Shown: one piece after another, positions 1-9,824 of the stretch
Layout: every line of letters begins with the position of its first letter
How positions within the stretch are numbered: position 1 is the first letter of the stretch
NCBI RefSeq assembly: GCF_023283895.1
Contig: NZ_JAKILB010000004.1
Location: forward strand, 62,001 to 126,000
Source of the DNA: Shewanella pneumatophori
GTDB lineage: Bacteria > Pseudomonadota > Gammaproteobacteria > Enterobacterales > Shewanellaceae
Direction: 5' to 3'
Length of the DNA: 64,000 nt
The notes under the pieces: generated by a model
Databases searched by the model: none
What the model was told of the DNA's origin: nothing
What the model saw: only the letters and a program-made list of their open reading frames with translations
Position numbers and translations under genes: made by a program

Positions 1-617
1 AAGGAAAAGTTGAAAAGTCTACAATTTTGTCAACATACGATAAGTATGTTGAAGCTAAGTTAGTTGACCTTAAAACTGGTGATTTTGTAGAAGGTGATGC
101 CAACACTTTTGATACCGAAAAAGCAGCACGTACTCCAGCAACATCGTTTGTGCCACAAAATGACATTGCGTCAGTTAAACGTGTAGCAAATAAAGCCGTT
201 GTATATTTAGTACATGATGACAATAAGCAGCTACAAACAGTGATTATTCCTGTTAAAGGTTACGGCTTATGGTCAACGATGTTTGCTTTCTTAGCGGTTG
301 AGCCAGACTTGAACACGATTCGTAGTTTGGTTTACTACAGCTTCACTGGCTCTGGTGAAACTCCAGGTCTAGGTGGTGAAGTTCAAAACCCACAGTGGAT
401 CGCGAAGTGGACTGGTAAGAAGCTATATAACGACAAGGGTGAACTTGCGATTAGCGTAACGAAAAACCCTGCTGTAGCTGCTTCTCCATACGGTGTTGAT
501 GCATTGTCTGGTGCAACGCTTACTGGTAACGGTGTACAAAACTCACTTGAATTTTGGTTAGGTGAAGAAGGTTTTGCACGCTTTATCGAAAAGGCTCGCA
601 ATGGAGGGCTTAGCTAA
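1..617 (+). CDS. nqrC: Na+-translocating NADH:quinone reductase subunit C (3' part)
   Basis: Subunit C of the Na+-pumping NADH:ubiquinone oxidoreductase of the inner membrane. The reading frame is open from base 3 to the TAA at 615-617, so the N-terminus, including the membrane anchor, lies outside the window. The flavinylation motif SGATLT is present near residue 165 of the visible part; in this family its last Thr carries covalent FMN, attached by ApbE, whose gene follows the operon. The stop codon overlaps the nqrD start (TAATG), indicating translational coupling. Certain apart from the missing 5' end. Confidence 0.97.
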   Translation, partial: GKVEKSTILSTYDKYVEAKLVDLKTGDFVEGDANTFDTEKAARTPATSFVPQNDIASVKRVANKAVVYLVHDDNKQLQTVIIPVKGYGLWSTMFAFLAVEPDLNTIRSLVYYSFTGSGETPGLGGEVQNPQWIAKWTGKKLYNDKGELAISVTKNPAVAASPYGVDALSGATLTGNGVQNSLEFWLGEEGFARFIEKARNGGLS

Positions 618-1249
618 TGGCTGATGCTAAAGAACTTAAATCGGTTCTCATAGGACCTATTGTCAGCAACAACCCAATTGCTCTACAGATTTTGGGTGTA
701 TGTAGTGCCTTGGCTGTAACCAGTAAAATGGAAACCGCTTTGGTAATGACAATCGCACTTACTGCTGTATGTGCTTTGTCTAACCTATTTATCTCGCTGA
801 TCCGTAACCACATTCCAAGCAGTGTACGTATTATCGTGCAGATGACGATTATTGCGTCGCTAGTAATCGTGGTTGACCAAGTACTGCAAGCTTACGCTTA
901 CGATGTTGCAAAGCAGCTTTCTGTATTCGTTGGTTTGATTATTACTAACTGTATCGTAATGGGCCGTGCTGAGGCTTATGCGATGAAGACTCCTCCTATG
1001 ATGAGCTTTATGGATGGTATCGGTAATGGCTTAGGCTACGGTGCAATCTTGTTATCAGTTGGCTTCGTACGTGAATTATTCGGTAATGGTTCACTATTTG
1101 GCATTGAAATCTTAAGCAAGATTTCAGACGGTGGCTGGTATCAGCCTAATGGCCTATTGCTGCTTCCTCCTAGTGCGTTCTTCCTGATCGGTGCATTGAT
1201 CTGGATTATTCGTGTGATGAAGCCTGAGCAAGTTGAAGCGAAAGGATAA
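617..1249 (+). CDS. nqrD: Na+-translocating NADH:quinone reductase subunit D
   Basis: Integral membrane subunit D of Na+-NQR, 210 residues with about six hydrophobic helices. Cys29 (in ILGVCSAL) and Cys112 (in ITNCIVMGR) match the two conserved cysteines that, with two from NqrE, hold an iron-sulfur centre inside the membrane in the Vibrio enzyme. The start overlaps the nqrC stop by one base and nqrE follows after five bases, so the genes are co-transcribed and probably coupled. Confidence 0.97.
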   Translation: MADAKELKSVLIGPIVSNNPIALQILGVCSALAVTSKMETALVMTIALTAVCALSNLFISLIRNHIPSSVRIIVQMTIIASLVIVVDQVLQAYAYDVAKQLSVFVGLIITNCIVMGRAEAYAMKTPPMMSFMDGIGNGLGYGAILLSVGFVRELFGNGSLFGIEILSKISDGGWYQPNGLLLLPPSAFFLIGALIWIIRVMKPEQVEAKG

Positions 1250-1254
1250 GCATA

Positions 1255-1863
1255 ATGGAACATTATATTAGTCTATTAATCCGTTCTGTTTTCATTGAAA
1301 ACATGGCGCTATCCTTTTTCCTTGGTATGTGTACTTTCCTAGCGGTATCTAAGAAAGTAAAAACAGCCATGGGTCTAGGTGTTGCAGTTATCGTTGTACT
1401 GGCGATTTCAGTACCAGTTAACCAAATCATCTATCAAAGTATTCTTGCTCCAGGCGCATTAGCTTGGGCAGGTGTTCCAGATGCTGACTTGAGCTTCTTG
1501 AAGTTCATCACCTTTATCGGTGTGATTGCAGCTTTGGTTCAAATCCTTGAAATGACATTGGATAAGTATTTCCCACCACTTTATAACGCGTTGGGGATCT
1601 TCCTACCACTTATCACTGTAAACTGCGCAATTTTCGGTGCGGTATCTTTCATGGTTGAGCGTGATTACAACCTAGGTGAAAGTTTAGTGTTTGGTATTGG
1701 TTCTGGTATCGGTTGGGCGTTAGCACTTGTGCTACTTGCTGGTATCCGTGAAAAGTTAAAATATGCTGATGTTCCTGATGGGCTTCGCGGCTTAGGTATT
1801 ACCTTTGTTACCGCTGGTTTGATGGCTCTAGGTTTCATGTCGTTCTCAGGTGTGTCTCTGTAA
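1255..1863 (+). CDS. nqrE: Na+-translocating NADH:quinone reductase subunit E
   Basis: Integral membrane subunit E, 202 residues, homologous to NqrD and forming a pseudo-symmetric pair with it. Cys26 (FFLGMCTF) and Cys124 (TVNCAIFG) are the expected iron-sulfur ligands shared with NqrD. The gene starts five bases after nqrD and ends 47 bases before nqrF. Hydrophobic segments span nearly the whole protein. Length and sequence are typical for the family. Confidence 0.97.
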   Translation: MEHYISLLIRSVFIENMALSFFLGMCTFLAVSKKVKTAMGLGVAVIVVLAISVPVNQIIYQSILAPGALAWAGVPDADLSFLKFITFIGVIAALVQILEMTLDKYFPPLYNALGIFLPLITVNCAIFGAVSFMVERDYNLGESLVFGIGSGIGWALALVLLAGIREKLKYADVPDGLRGLGITFVTAGLMALGFMSFSGVSL

Positions 1864-1910
1864 AGAGGCACCATAACGACGTCTTAATTTGAACCTTTAA
1901 GGATAAGTTA

Positions 1911-3158
1911 ATGGGTATTCTTGAATCTACACCAATCGATGTATATCTCGGTGTGAGTATGTTTACCGCAATCGTATTGGTCTTGGTATTAGTGATTTTA
2001 TTCGCTAAATCAAAGCTAGTAGCAAGCGGTGACGTCACAATCGGCATCAACGATGATGCAGATAAAGCAATTAAAACTGCAGCTGGTGGGAAGCTACTGG
2101 GCGCACTAGCAGAAAGCGGTATCTTCGTATCGTCTGCTTGTGGCGGCGGTGGTACTTGTGGTCAGTGTAAAGTACACGTTAAGTCAGGTGGCGGAGATAT
2201 TTTGCCAACTGAAATGGACCATATCAGCAAAGGTGAAGCTCGTGGCGGTTGTCGTTTATCTTGTCAGGTAAACGTAAAAACTGACATGGAGATTGAACTA
2301 GAAGAAGAGATCTTTGGTGTTAAGAAGTGGGAATGTGAAGTTATCTCTAACGATAATAAAGCCACTTTCATTAAAGAACTTAAGCTTGGTATTCCTGATG
2401 GCGAATCAGTGCCTTTCCGCGCTGGTGGTTACATTCAGATTGAAGCGCCTGCTCACCATGTTAAGTATGCGGACTTTGATGTTCCTGCAGAATACCGTGG
2501 TGACTGGGAACACTTTGGATTCTTTAACCTAGAATCGAAAGTTGATGATGAAACAATCCGTGCATATTCAATGGCGAACTATCCTGAAGAGGAAGGTATC
2601 ATCATGTTAAACGTGCGTATTGCGACTCCACCACCACGCAATTTAACTTTGCCTTGTGGTAAGATGTCTTCGTACATCTGGAGCTTAAAAGCGGGTGATA
2701 AAGTGACTATTTCAGGTCCATTTGGTGAGTTCTTCGCTAAAGAGACTGATGCTGAAATGGTATTCATCGGTGGTGGTGCAGGTATGGCACCTATGCGTTC
2801 ACACATTTTCGACCAATTGAAGCGTCTTAAGTCTCAACGTAAGATGAGCTTCTGGTACGGTGCGCGTTCTAGTCGTGAAATGTTCTATGTAGAAGATTTC
2901 GATGGCCTAGCGGCAGACAATAGTAACTTCCAATGGCATGTTGCACTGTCTGATCCTCAGCCAGAAGATAACTGGGATGGTTACACTGGCTTTATCCATA
3001 ACGTATTGTACGAAAACTACTTACGTGACCATGAAGCGCCAGAAGATTGTGAGTATTACATGTGTGGCCCACCAATGATGAACGCTGCTGTAATCGGTAT
3101 GCTTAAAGATCTTGGTGTCGAAGATGAAAACATCCTATTGGATGACTTCGGTGGCTAA
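1911..3158 (+). CDS. nqrF: Na+-translocating NADH:quinone reductase subunit F (NADH-oxidising)
   Basis: Electron entry subunit: it oxidises NADH through FAD and a [2Fe-2S] cluster and feeds the pump. It has 415 residues. A single N-terminal membrane helix (about residues 12-32) is followed by a ferredoxin domain with cluster ligands Cys77, Cys83, Cys86 and Cys118. Next come an FAD domain with the RAYSMANYP motif near residue 217 and an NAD domain with [11 protein letters not shown] near 287 and a CGPPMMN motif close to the end. Last structural gene of the operon; ATG with an upstream AAGGA (1900-1904). Confidence 0.97.
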   Translation: MGILESTPIDVYLGVSMFTAIVLVLVLVILFAKSKLVASGDVTIGINDDADKAIKTAAGGKLLGALAESGIFVSSACGGGGTCGQCKVHVKSGGGDILPTEMDHISKGEARGGCRLSCQVNVKTDMEIELEEEIFGVKKWECEVISNDNKATFIKELKLGIPDGESVPFRAGGYIQIEAPAHHVKYADFDVPAEYRGDWEHFGFFNLESKVDDETIRAYSMANYPEEEGIIMLNVRIATPPPRNLTLPCGKMSSYIWSLKAGDKVTISGPFGEFFAKETDAEMVFIGGGAGMAPMRSHIFDQLKRLKSQRKMSFWYGARSSREMFYVEDFDGLAADNSNFQWHVALSDPQPEDNWDGYTGFIHNVLYENYLRDHEAPEDCEYYMCGPPMMNAAVIGMLKDLGVEDENILLDDFGG

Positions 3159-3187
3159 CCCTTCTCTTATTGGAGATCTAGGTCAAT

Positions 3188-4204
3188 ATGTTTAAGACCT
3201 TAGTAAATTGGCTGGCCCTTATCGGGTTAGCCTTTTTTATTTCAGCGTGTACTAAACAAGCTGAAGTGATTTCACTGTCTGGCAACACTATGGGCACGAC
3301 TTACCACATTAAAGTCGTACCTAATGAAAGAATGCCAGATGTTCAGTTACTGCAAGCAGAGATCGATCTAGCCTTAGAGAAGGTTAACGATCAAATGTCG
3401 ACTTATCGACCAAATTCAGAGTTATCTAAGTTTAACCAGATGACGCGTAATGAAAATGTTGAAGTGTCGGCTGATACTGCCAAGGTAATTGCTGAAGGAT
3501 TAGCACTATATAAAACCACTGATGGCGCCCTCGATATTACATTAGGTCCATTAGTTAACTTGTGGGGCTTTGGCCCAGACAAAAGACCAACTCAAATTCC
3601 GACTCAGCAAGAGATTGATGAGGCAAGACAGCGTACAGGAATTGAGGCAATCGTTTTAGACGGTAATAAGATCAGTAAGCTTAACCCTGATATTTATGTC
3701 GATCTATCTTCGATTGCAAAAGGTTTTGGTGTTGATAAAATAGCCGCCTTGTTAGATAAGTATCAACCAGTGGGTTACTTGGTTGAAATTGGCGGAGAGA
3801 TCAGTCTGCGCGGTACTAAGGCCGACGGTTCACCATGGCGCATTGCGATTGAGAAGCCTGGTAACAGCGGCAATGGTATACAGCAAGTTATTGCACCAAA
3901 TAACATGGCGATGGCGACATCTGGCGATTATCGTAATTATTACGAAGAAGATGGTAAACGTTTTTCGCACTTGATTGACCCACGTACAGGGTACCCGATA
4001 AACCACAGATTAGCGTCTGTTACCGTCTTGCATAAAGAGTCTATGATTGCAGATGGATACGCAACTGCTATGATGGTTCTAGGTACTCAAGCATCACTAG
4101 AACTTGCTAAACGTGAGCATCTAGCGATAATGCTTATTGAAAAGCAAGATGATGGCTTTAAAGTTTTCTATAGTGAAGCTTTCAAACCTTTCGTTACTCA
4201 GTAG
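3188..4204 (+). CDS. apbE: FAD:protein FMN transferase (ApbE)
   Basis: Transfers FMN from FAD to a Thr in NqrC (and NqrB), making covalent flavoprotein. It has 338 residues with a lipoprotein signal peptide (hydrophobic stretch ending FFISAC, lipobox Cys near residue 21), so it is anchored on the periplasmic side. Family motifs are visible: GNTMGTTYH near 32-40, DLSSIAKGFGVD near 172-183, and HLIDPRTGYP near 260, which supplies the Mg/FAD site. It lies 29 bases downstream of nqrF and is followed within 12 bases by nqrM, so maturation is encoded with the pump. Confidence 0.95.
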   Translation: MFKTLVNWLALIGLAFFISACTKQAEVISLSGNTMGTTYHIKVVPNERMPDVQLLQAEIDLALEKVNDQMSTYRPNSELSKFNQMTRNENVEVSADTAKVIAEGLALYKTTDGALDITLGPLVNLWGFGPDKRPTQIPTQQEIDEARQRTGIEAIVLDGNKISKLNPDIYVDLSSIAKGFGVDKIAALLDKYQPVGYLVEIGGEISLRGTKADGSPWRIAIEKPGNSGNGIQQVIAPNNMAMATSGDYRNYYEEDGKRFSHLIDPRTGYPINHRLASVTVLHKESMIADGYATAMMVLGTQASLELAKREHLAIMLIEKQDDGFKVFYSEAFKPFVTQ

Positions 4205-4216
4205 TTGGAGTCGAAT

Positions 4217-4438
4217 ATGAGCAATTTTATTGCGGCTTTTGTCGTATTAATCGGATTCTTTTTATTAATGTCGATAGGCTATTTAGTCAAACGACAAGCT
4301 GTCGCTGGCAGTTGCGGTGGCCTAGGTGCACTTGGTATTGAAAAGGCATGTGATTGTGATGATCCATGTGATAAGCGTAAAGCACGTATGGCAGAACAAG
4401 AACGCAAAGAAAAGTTAGCGCAAAACCGTATTATCTAA
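4217..4438 (+). CDS. nqrM: Na+-NQR maturation protein NqrM
   Basis: Small membrane protein (73 residues) required for assembly of Na+-NQR, thought to deliver iron to the NqrD/NqrE cysteines. One N-terminal helix (about residues 4-24) is followed by a Cys-rich segment (SCGG, then CDCDDPCD) and a charged tail. The start is set at ATG 4217 with GGAG at 4207-4210; an in-frame TTG at 4205 directly abuts the apbE stop and lacks a spaced ribosome site. Last gene before a strong terminator. Confidence 0.93.
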   Translation: MSNFIAAFVVLIGFFLLMSIGYLVKRQAVAGSCGGLGALGIEKACDCDDPCDKRKARMAEQERKEKLAQNRII

Positions 4439-4460
4439 TTTTGCATAACTAGCGACAATT

Positions 4461-4486
4461 AAGGCTCCTTTTTAGGAGCCTTTTTT
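4461..4486 (+). terminator. Rho-independent terminator of the nqr-apbE-nqrM operon
   Basis: GGCTCC stem with a short AT-rich loop, complementary GGAGCC arm and a run of six T. Confidence 0.9.
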
Positions 4487-4654
4487 ATATCATTTTTTAC
4501 TAAAACCCACCTTTATTGCAGCATCTACTAATATATACTCGGTCACGTGTTGTAAAAGCCCTCACGGTTTATAGCCTTCCAATAGGCTAATCGCCTAGTT
4601 TAACTGGATAAAAAGACACTTTACGCCGACTTGCTTTTAGTTGGGAATTGAAGC

Positions 4655-4673
4655 GCTAATGAGAATGGTTATC
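4655..4673 (+). promoter_or_regulatory. Fur-box-like site upstream of bacterioferritin genes
   Basis: The 19 bases match the classical Fur consensus (GATAATGATAATCATTATC) at 15 of 19 positions by direct comparison. A Fur site upstream of iron-storage genes is biologically sensible. Direct binding and the sign of regulation are inferred. Confidence 0.6.
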
Positions 4674-4739
4674 TTTATTAAGGCTTTGAAATATAAAGTT
4701 TATTTGTGTTTGGTTGTTTTTTGTTCTAGGTTGTTAATA

Positions 4740-4753
4740 TTGATATAGATCAA
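4740..4753 (+). promoter_or_regulatory. FNR/EtrA-like palindrome
   Basis: TTGATATAGATCAA is a perfect match to the FNR consensus TTGAT-N4-ATCAA. It lies only 19 bases upstream of the bacterioferritin ATG, so a bound regulator would sit near or downstream of the transcription start, a position that usually represses. Confidence 0.5.
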
Positions 4754-4772
4754 TTTAACTAAGGACAAACAA

Positions 4773-5240
4773 ATGAAAGGACAACCTAAGGTCATTAGTC
4801 AGCTAAACAAAGTGCTGACCAGCGAGCTTACTGCCATCAACCAATACTTTTTACATGCGCGCATGTTTAAAAATTGGGGACTAGGAGAGCTTAATGAAAA
4901 GGCCTACAAAAAATCCATTCAGGATATGAAGCACGCCGATAAAATTATCGAACGTGTATTGTTCCTAGAAGGCTTACCCAATCTGCAACAGCTAGACAAA
5001 TTGCGCATAGGCGAGCATAGCCAAGAGATGCTCGAGTGTGACAAGGTAATGCTTGAAGAAGAGCTGGTTGTGCTGCGCGAAGCTATTGCCTTGTGTGAGT
5101 CTGAAGCCGACTATGTTAGTCGCGATATTTTAGAAGATCTGCTTGAAGATGAAGAAGAGCACCTAGACTGGCTAGAAGCACAGTTAGAGCTGATCTCACT
5201 AACAGGTATGCAGAACTACTTACAATCTAAAATGGACTAA
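4773..5240 (+). CDS. bfr: Bacterioferritin, haem-binding type subunit
   Basis: Iron-storage ferritin subunit, 155 residues, the same length as E. coli Bfr minus its tail. Aligned by eye with E. coli Bfr, it keeps the haem ligand Met52 and Glu18, His54, Glu127 and His130. Ferroxidase ligand Glu51 is Asp, and Glu94 is Leu (Glu is at 95). This subunit therefore looks able to bind haem but probably has an impaired di-iron oxidase site. The partner gene begins 12 bases downstream, and the two products probably form a mixed 24-mer, as in other two-subunit bacterioferritin systems. Confidence 0.93.
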   Translation: MKGQPKVISQLNKVLTSELTAINQYFLHARMFKNWGLGELNEKAYKKSIQDMKHADKIIERVLFLEGLPNLQQLDKLRIGEHSQEMLECDKVMLEEELVVLREAIALCESEADYVSRDILEDLLEDEEEHLDWLEAQLELISLTGMQNYLQSKMD

Positions 5241-5252
5241 TCGGAGGCTATT

Positions 5253-5720
5253 ATGAAAGGTAACAAAGAAGTCATTGATACACTCAATAAATTGCTGACC
5301 GGCGAGTTATCAGCTATGGATCAGTATTTTGTTCACGGATTAATGTACGAAGACTGGGGATTGAATGAGCTGCATGAACGCATTTCCCATGAAAGTGACG
5401 ATGAACGTGAACACGCTAAAAAGCTTGTTCAGCGTATTTTGTTTTTGGAAGGCACTCCAGATGTTGCTAGCCGTGAGCCACTCAATATTGGTAAAGATAC
5501 CGAACAGATGCTGAAAAACGATCTCGCTTATGAATATCAAGTCGCTGATAACCTACGCAGTGCAATCGCGCTGTGCGAGGCAAAGCAAGATTATGAAACC
5601 CGTGAGATCTTAGAAGTCTTACTCGAGGAGACTGAGTCTGATCACATGTACTGGCTTGAAAAGCAGTTAGGCCTGATAGACAAAGTTGGTTTAGCTAATT
5701 ACTTGCAAAGCAAGATGTAG
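5253..5720 (+). CDS. bfr: Bacterioferritin, ferroxidase type subunit
   Basis: Second bacterioferritin subunit, 155 residues. It retains all ferroxidase ligands by alignment with E. coli Bfr: Glu18, Glu51, His54, Glu94, and an ExxH pair at Glu128/His131 shifted by one inserted residue. The haem ligand position 52 is Arg instead of Met, so it should not bind haem in the usual way. This is the mirror image of the upstream subunit. GGAGG lies just before the ATG, giving a strong ribosome site. Terminator follows. Confidence 0.93.
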   Translation: MKGNKEVIDTLNKLLTGELSAMDQYFVHGLMYEDWGLNELHERISHESDDEREHAKKLVQRILFLEGTPDVASREPLNIGKDTEQMLKNDLAYEYQVADNLRSAIALCEAKQDYETREILEVLLEETESDHMYWLEKQLGLIDKVGLANYLQSKM

Positions 5721-5742
5721 TTTTTTGGCTCTAATTCATTCA

Positions 5743-5766
5743 CAAAAGGCGCTTAATGCGCCTTTT
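5743..5766 (+). terminator. Terminator after bacterioferritin pair
   Basis: AAAAGGCGC / GCGCCTTTT perfect stem with a TTAAT loop; only a short T tract follows. Confidence 0.75.
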
Positions 5767-5982
5767 GACATTATAAGAGCACGCTGGCAAAAAGTCCCTA
5801 CCAGTTAAAAATTCTTGTCTATACTTTGAATATTGAAAAGGAGCCGATTCAATAGTCGCTGTACAGCAAGTATTCAGCTAGGCGGACCTATCCTATATAG
5901 GTCGTTTTAAATTGAGTCGAAATTTGATTGTTAGTGCTTAACTCGTGGACGTACTTTAGTTAACTGGTATCAGGGGGAGCAT

Positions 5983-6195
5983 ATGATTAATGTTGTTAAA
6001 GCCAATGCTGCTCGCCTGAGTCGAGAAAGCCAGTTTCAAGTGGAGTTTTTATTAGAATGCATTGAGCGCTACGAGCAACAACAGGCATTGCTCCAGAGTA
6101 ACAGTAAGCCTAGTGCGCAACCTGCCATTAACACCATCACACCGAGATCTGTGCTTACCCGTGAAGAGTTAGCCATGCTAACAACCCTATTTTAA
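5983..6195 (+). CDS. Small hypothetical protein (70 aa)
   Basis: 70 codons beginning at ATG 5983 behind a strong GGGGGAG ribosome site at 5973-5979. The N-terminal half is predicted helical and charged (residues 10-37, including FLLECIERYEQQQ). The middle is Ser/Pro/Thr-rich, and the C-terminus (LTREELAMLTTLF) is again helical. No signal peptide or membrane segment. I do not recognise the family. The strong ribosome site and isolated position support a real gene, with its own promoter between 5770 and 5970. Confidence 0.65.
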   Translation: MINVVKANAARLSRESQFQVEFLLECIERYEQQQALLQSNSKPSAQPAINTITPRSVLTREELAMLTTLF

Positions 6196-6518
6196 CTGGG
6201 GTTACTCCCCTAGATCTTGGCCTTTATCTTTATTTTAGAACTAAATATTTACATATTATTTGTCGCACCTTAGTGGTAGCAACTTGAACTGATATTCCCT
6301 AAATGAATAGCCTATTATGTTGCTCTAGCTTATAGGTGTAATGAATTTGGCTTAATATTGGTTGCGGGTTAACCATTATTACTACTCTCTCCAACTGTAC
6401 TTTTACTAACCTTGGCCATTCTGGCTAGATTAACTACTTTAATCTGTACTCTTTTCTGTTAGATTTGTGACTACCTGATAACGGAACCTACTTAAAAAAA
6501 TAACAAAGAGGGGAGTCA
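6196..6518. other. Intergenic stretch before the chemoreceptor gene
   Basis: About 320 AT-rich bases with no ORF I would support. Only a small GGGG/CCCC hairpin just after the 70-aa gene is visible, without a T tract. Presumably it carries the chemoreceptor promoter; no convincing -35/-10 pair was identified. Confidence 0.5.
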
Positions 6519-8519
6519 ATGCAGTGGTTTAAACGTTCATTGAGTATGCAGCTTGTTGTGACAATTGTTGGTGCACTTGCTGTGCTATTTACCGTGGTCG
6601 CGGTATTTCTGGTTAAAAATGAAAGTAGCAGTACCCGTCAGCAAATCGATAACGATCTCAGTAGTCTAGTTCAATTAAAGTCTACGGAAGTTCGTAGCTA
6701 CTTTGAGGCTAAAGGCCAGCTCATTCATGCCATATTTGCCGATCCCACAGTTGTTAACTGGTTCAGCCAGTACAATGCGCGTTTAAGCGATCTCTCCCGC
6801 GATAAAGATTATCCATTAGTTGTTGAATATTTTAAGCACTTCTCTGATAAAGACAGCGATATTAAGTCTGTATTTTTTGGCTCGGCCAATACTTTTGAGT
6901 ATTTCGATTTGAATGGTCGTTATAACGATAGTGAGTATTTTACGAATAAACGCCCATGGTGGCATGAGGCGATTGAGAAAGATGGCATGTTTGTTGGCGA
7001 TCCAGCGGTTGATGCCAACGACGGTTCGATTTCTACAACAGTAAAAACCATTGTTAAAGATAAGTCTGGGCGATTTATTGGGATTGGCGGTATGGATATC
7101 TTGATTGATACCATAGGCAGCGAACTGCTAGCGCCGATTAAATACCAAGGTGAAGGTCAGGCATTTTTAACGACTGATGCAGGTAAGCTGGTTTATTTCC
7201 CTGGTTTTTCAGACAAGTTTCCACCGGGTTCTGAAGCAGCGAAAATTGATAGCCAATTTAAAGATTCACAAGGCTTTGCAGAGCTAAGTCGGCAAATGCA
7301 ATCACAAAGCACGGGCTTTGCTGAAGTGATGTTTAAGGGCGAGTTACAACGAGTTATTTTTATTGATGTCGGCGGAGAGTATCCTGAGCAAAAATGGCAC
7401 TTAGCCTTTATGTTACCAGTTGAGGTGATCGAAGCACCGGTTTCAGAAGCAATCGTTAATTCAATATTGCTGTCGATACTAATCATGGCGTTAGTGGGCA
7501 TTACTGTCTGGGGGACTTTGTTACCGTTTAGAAAGCAGATCAATCAGTTGCTAGCCGCAATGGAAGATATTGCTGAAGGCGATAGCGATTTAGCTAAACG
7601 TATTGATATAAATCGTGAAGATGAATTGGGACAGCTTGGAGATGCGTTTAACCGTTTCGCGGCTAAAGTACAGGGAATGCTGCAAGAAACTCGTGAGCTA
7701 ACACTGCAAGTAGAGCAAGGCGTAGCTGCGGCATCTGATGTCAGCTCTAGAGCGTTACAATCTGTAGCTCAGCAAAAGCATGAAATTGCTTCAGTCGCGA
7801 CTGCGGCAACTGAAATGGCTCATACTAGCCAAGAGATGGCGGCAAGTGCGCAACGAGCGAGTGAGTTTGCCGATAAAGCCCAAACCCAATCTAATGAAGG
7901 TAGCCTGATTGTGGCACAAGCGACTCAAGGCATGCAGTCGTTATCAGTACAAGTTATTGAAGCCGCGAAGGTAGTTAAACAGCTTAGAACACGTTCAGAG
8001 CAGATTGGTGAAGTGCTTAATGTGATCCGCGGCATTGCCGAGCAAACTAATTTACTGGCGCTAAATGCGGCAATCGAGGCTGCTAGGGCGGGCGAGCAAG
8101 GACGTGGCTTTGCGGTTGTTGCCGATGAAGTAAGAACTCTAGCGTCACGCACTCAAGATTCAACAGCCAATATTCAAGAGATTATTCAAACCTTGCAGCT
8201 TAATGCTAACGAAGCGGAGCAAGTCATGGAAGCTGGAGTTGAACAGGCGAATATTGGCCAAGATCTTACCGCCAAAGTTGAAGTGGCATTAGGGGATATT
8301 ACTGACGCGATTGAAGCTATTCAGCAGCAAACTATTGAAATCTCTGCCGCGGTAGGACAGCAAGCTGTTGTCGCAGAAGAAGTGGCCTGTAACATCGAAA
8401 ATGTACGTACATTATCTGATGAATCACTCGCTGCAAGTGAGGCGCTATCGCATAACTTTGATGAGTTTACTCAGGTGAGCGAATCACTGGGTAACAACAT
8501 TAAACAGTTTAAGATTTAG
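6519..8519 (+). CDS. Methyl-accepting chemotaxis protein with periplasmic Cache-type sensor
   Basis: Chemoreceptor of 666 residues that relays ligand binding to CheA/CheW. Transmembrane helix 1 is at about residues 11-31. A periplasmic region of about 280 residues follows, with dCache-like features (for example the [20 protein letters not shown] stretch near 145-165 and [11 protein letters not shown]). Helix 2 is near 313-333, then a HAMP domain to about 390. The long signalling coiled coil has the conserved hairpin tip [20 protein letters not shown] near residue 507. No C-terminal CheR-binding pentapeptide (ends NNIKQFKI). GGGGAG ribosome site. The ligand cannot be deduced. Confidence 0.95.
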   Translation: MQWFKRSLSMQLVVTIVGALAVLFTVVAVFLVKNESSSTRQQIDNDLSSLVQLKSTEVRSYFEAKGQLIHAIFADPTVVNWFSQYNARLSDLSRDKDYPLVVEYFKHFSDKDSDIKSVFFGSANTFEYFDLNGRYNDSEYFTNKRPWWHEAIEKDGMFVGDPAVDANDGSISTTVKTIVKDKSGRFIGIGGMDILIDTIGSELLAPIKYQGEGQAFLTTDAGKLVYFPGFSDKFPPGSEAAKIDSQFKDSQGFAELSRQMQSQSTGFAEVMFKGELQRVIFIDVGGEYPEQKWHLAFMLPVEVIEAPVSEAIVNSILLSILIMALVGITVWGTLLPFRKQINQLLAAMEDIAEGDSDLAKRIDINREDELGQLGDAFNRFAAKVQGMLQETRELTLQVEQGVAAASDVSSRALQSVAQQKHEIASVATAATEMAHTSQEMAASAQRASEFADKAQTQSNEGSLIVAQATQGMQSLSVQVIEAAKVVKQLRTRSEQIGEVLNVIRGIAEQTNLLALNAAIEAARAGEQGRGFAVVADEVRTLASRTQDSTANIQEIIQTLQLNANEAEQVMEAGVEQANIGQDLTAKVEVALGDITDAIEAIQQQTIEISAAVGQQAVVAEEVACNIENVRTLSDESLAASEALSHNFDEFTQVSESLGNNIKQFKI

Positions 8520-8540
8520 TATTTATCATTTGCTTATTGA

Positions 8541-8564
8541 AAGGAGCCATTTGGCTCCTTTTTT
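8541..8564 (+). terminator. Terminator after chemoreceptor gene
   Basis: AAGGAGCC / GGCTCCTT stem with a four-base loop followed by T residues. Confidence 0.85.
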
Positions 8565-8614
8565 GTGGGTAGCAGGCTCTTTCTCAACCGTGAAAATGCG
8601 CTTTTTATTGTGCA

Positions 8615-8630
8615 CTGTGTTTTTATACAG
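8615..8630 (+). promoter_or_regulatory. LexA (SOS) box upstream of dinB
   Basis: CTGTGTTTTTATACAG fits the LexA consensus CTG-N10-CAG with a T/A-rich core. It lies 26 bases upstream of the dinB start, where it would overlap the promoter. Consistent with DNA-damage induction of polymerase IV. Confidence 0.8.
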
Positions 8631-8656
8631 TATTATTGTTGGCGGAGGATATTGGC

Positions 8657-9733
8657 TTGCAAAAAATCATTCACGTTGACATGGATTGCTTTTACGCCGC
8701 AGTGGAAATGCGCGATTTTCCTGAATTAAGAGGGAAACCTATTGCCGTTGGTGGTCGCAGTGATCGCCGGGGGGTGATCAGCACCTGCAACTATGAGGCG
8801 CGTAAATTTGGTGTACGCTCAGCGATGGCATCGGCTTATGCCTTAAAGCTTTGTCCTGATTTGATCCTCGTTCCCGGACGTATGCAGGTCTATAAAGAGG
8901 TTTCTTGCCAAATCCGCGCTGTATTCGAGCGCTATACTGACTTAATTGAACCTCTGTCTCTTGATGAAGCTTATCTTGATGTTACTGATAGCGCGCATTG
9001 TAAAGGCTCTGCGACATTAATCGCTGAAGCAATCCGCGCCGATATACTGACTGAAACCGGGCTGACTGCTTCTGCAGGTATCGCCCCGGTCAAGTTTCTA
9101 GCCAAGATTGCATCTGATTTGAATAAACCTAATGGACAATATGTGATCCGCCCAGACATGATTGATGAGTTTGTAAAAACCTTACCACTGATAAAAATTC
9201 CCGGAGTGGGCAAGGTTACCGCTAAAAAGCTAGCTGACCTCGGTTTACACACTTGCAGCGATGTTCAAGCTTATCCAGAAGCAAAGCTCATCGAGCGTTT
9301 TGGTAAGTTTGGTGCGGTATTGATAGAGAGAGCAAAAGGTATAGATAAACGCGGTATTTCACCTAATCGTGAACGAAAATCAGTGGGTGTAGAAACCACA
9401 TTAGCCAAAGACATTCATACCCTAGAGCAGTGCCGTGCAGTGATGCCACAGTTAATTCAAGAACTGGGTGTTAGAGTCAGTCGTGGTGCCAAAGATAGAG
9501 TGATCAATAAACAAGTTGTAAAGCTTAAGTTTGAAGACTTTAAACAGACAACCATTGAGCATCGTAGTGATGAGATCTCGGTGAACCTGTTTTATCAGTT
9601 ACTTGAGCAGGCAATGGAGCGGCAGCATGAGCGCGGGATCCGCTTACTCGGTGTATCGGTTGGTCTCGCATCTAATCAAGTGAATGACAATAATGTAGAT
9701 ATCGACCAGTCACAGATGGACTTAGGTTTTTAA
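8657..9733 (+). CDS. dinB: DNA polymerase IV (Y-family, DinB)
   Basis: Error-prone translesion polymerase, 358 residues from the chosen start. It shows the catalytic palm motifs: [10 protein letters not shown] at the N-terminus and SLDEAYLD (Asp-Glu pair) about 100 residues in. A helix-hairpin-helix segment ([12 protein letters not shown]) and a C-terminal clamp-binding motif of the QxxLxF type (QMDLGF) follow. The start is TTG 8657, giving [10 protein letters not shown] as in E. coli [10 protein letters not shown], with GCGGAGGAT at 8642-8650 as ribosome site; upstream in-frame TTG codons at 8636/8639 precede that site. Controlled by the LexA box upstream. Confidence 0.95.
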   Translation: MQKIIHVDMDCFYAAVEMRDFPELRGKPIAVGGRSDRRGVISTCNYEARKFGVRSAMASAYALKLCPDLILVPGRMQVYKEVSCQIRAVFERYTDLIEPLSLDEAYLDVTDSAHCKGSATLIAEAIRADILTETGLTASAGIAPVKFLAKIASDLNKPNGQYVIRPDMIDEFVKTLPLIKIPGVGKVTAKKLADLGLHTCSDVQAYPEAKLIERFGKFGAVLIERAKGIDKRGISPNRERKSVGVETTLAKDIHTLEQCRAVMPQLIQELGVRVSRGAKDRVINKQVVKLKFEDFKQTTIEHRSDEISVNLFYQLLEQAMERQHERGIRLLGVSVGLASNQVNDNNVDIDQSQMDLGF

Positions 9734-9753
9734 TCTCTAATTTTTCGTCATAT

Positions 9754-9796
9754 AAAAAAGGCCACTTATTGCTAGATTAATCAGCTAAGTGGCCTT
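9754..9796 (-). terminator. Terminator of pepD
   Basis: AAGGCCACTTA and TAAGTGGCCTT arms around a 17-base loop; on the minus strand the stem is followed by six T. May also stop dinB transcripts. Confidence 0.8.
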
Positions 9797-9824
9797 GCAT
9801 TATGTAAGGTATTTAAACCAATGG

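Larger units (their letters stand above)
4487..4772 (+). promoter_or_regulatory. Intergenic regulatory region upstream of the bacterioferritin genes
   Basis: About 290 bases between the nqr terminator and the first bacterioferritin gene with no supported ORF. It contains a Fur-like 19-mer at 4655-4673 and an FNR-like palindrome at 4740-4753, listed separately. The stretch between is AT-rich and suits a promoter, but no -10/-35 pair stands out. Confidence 0.6.
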
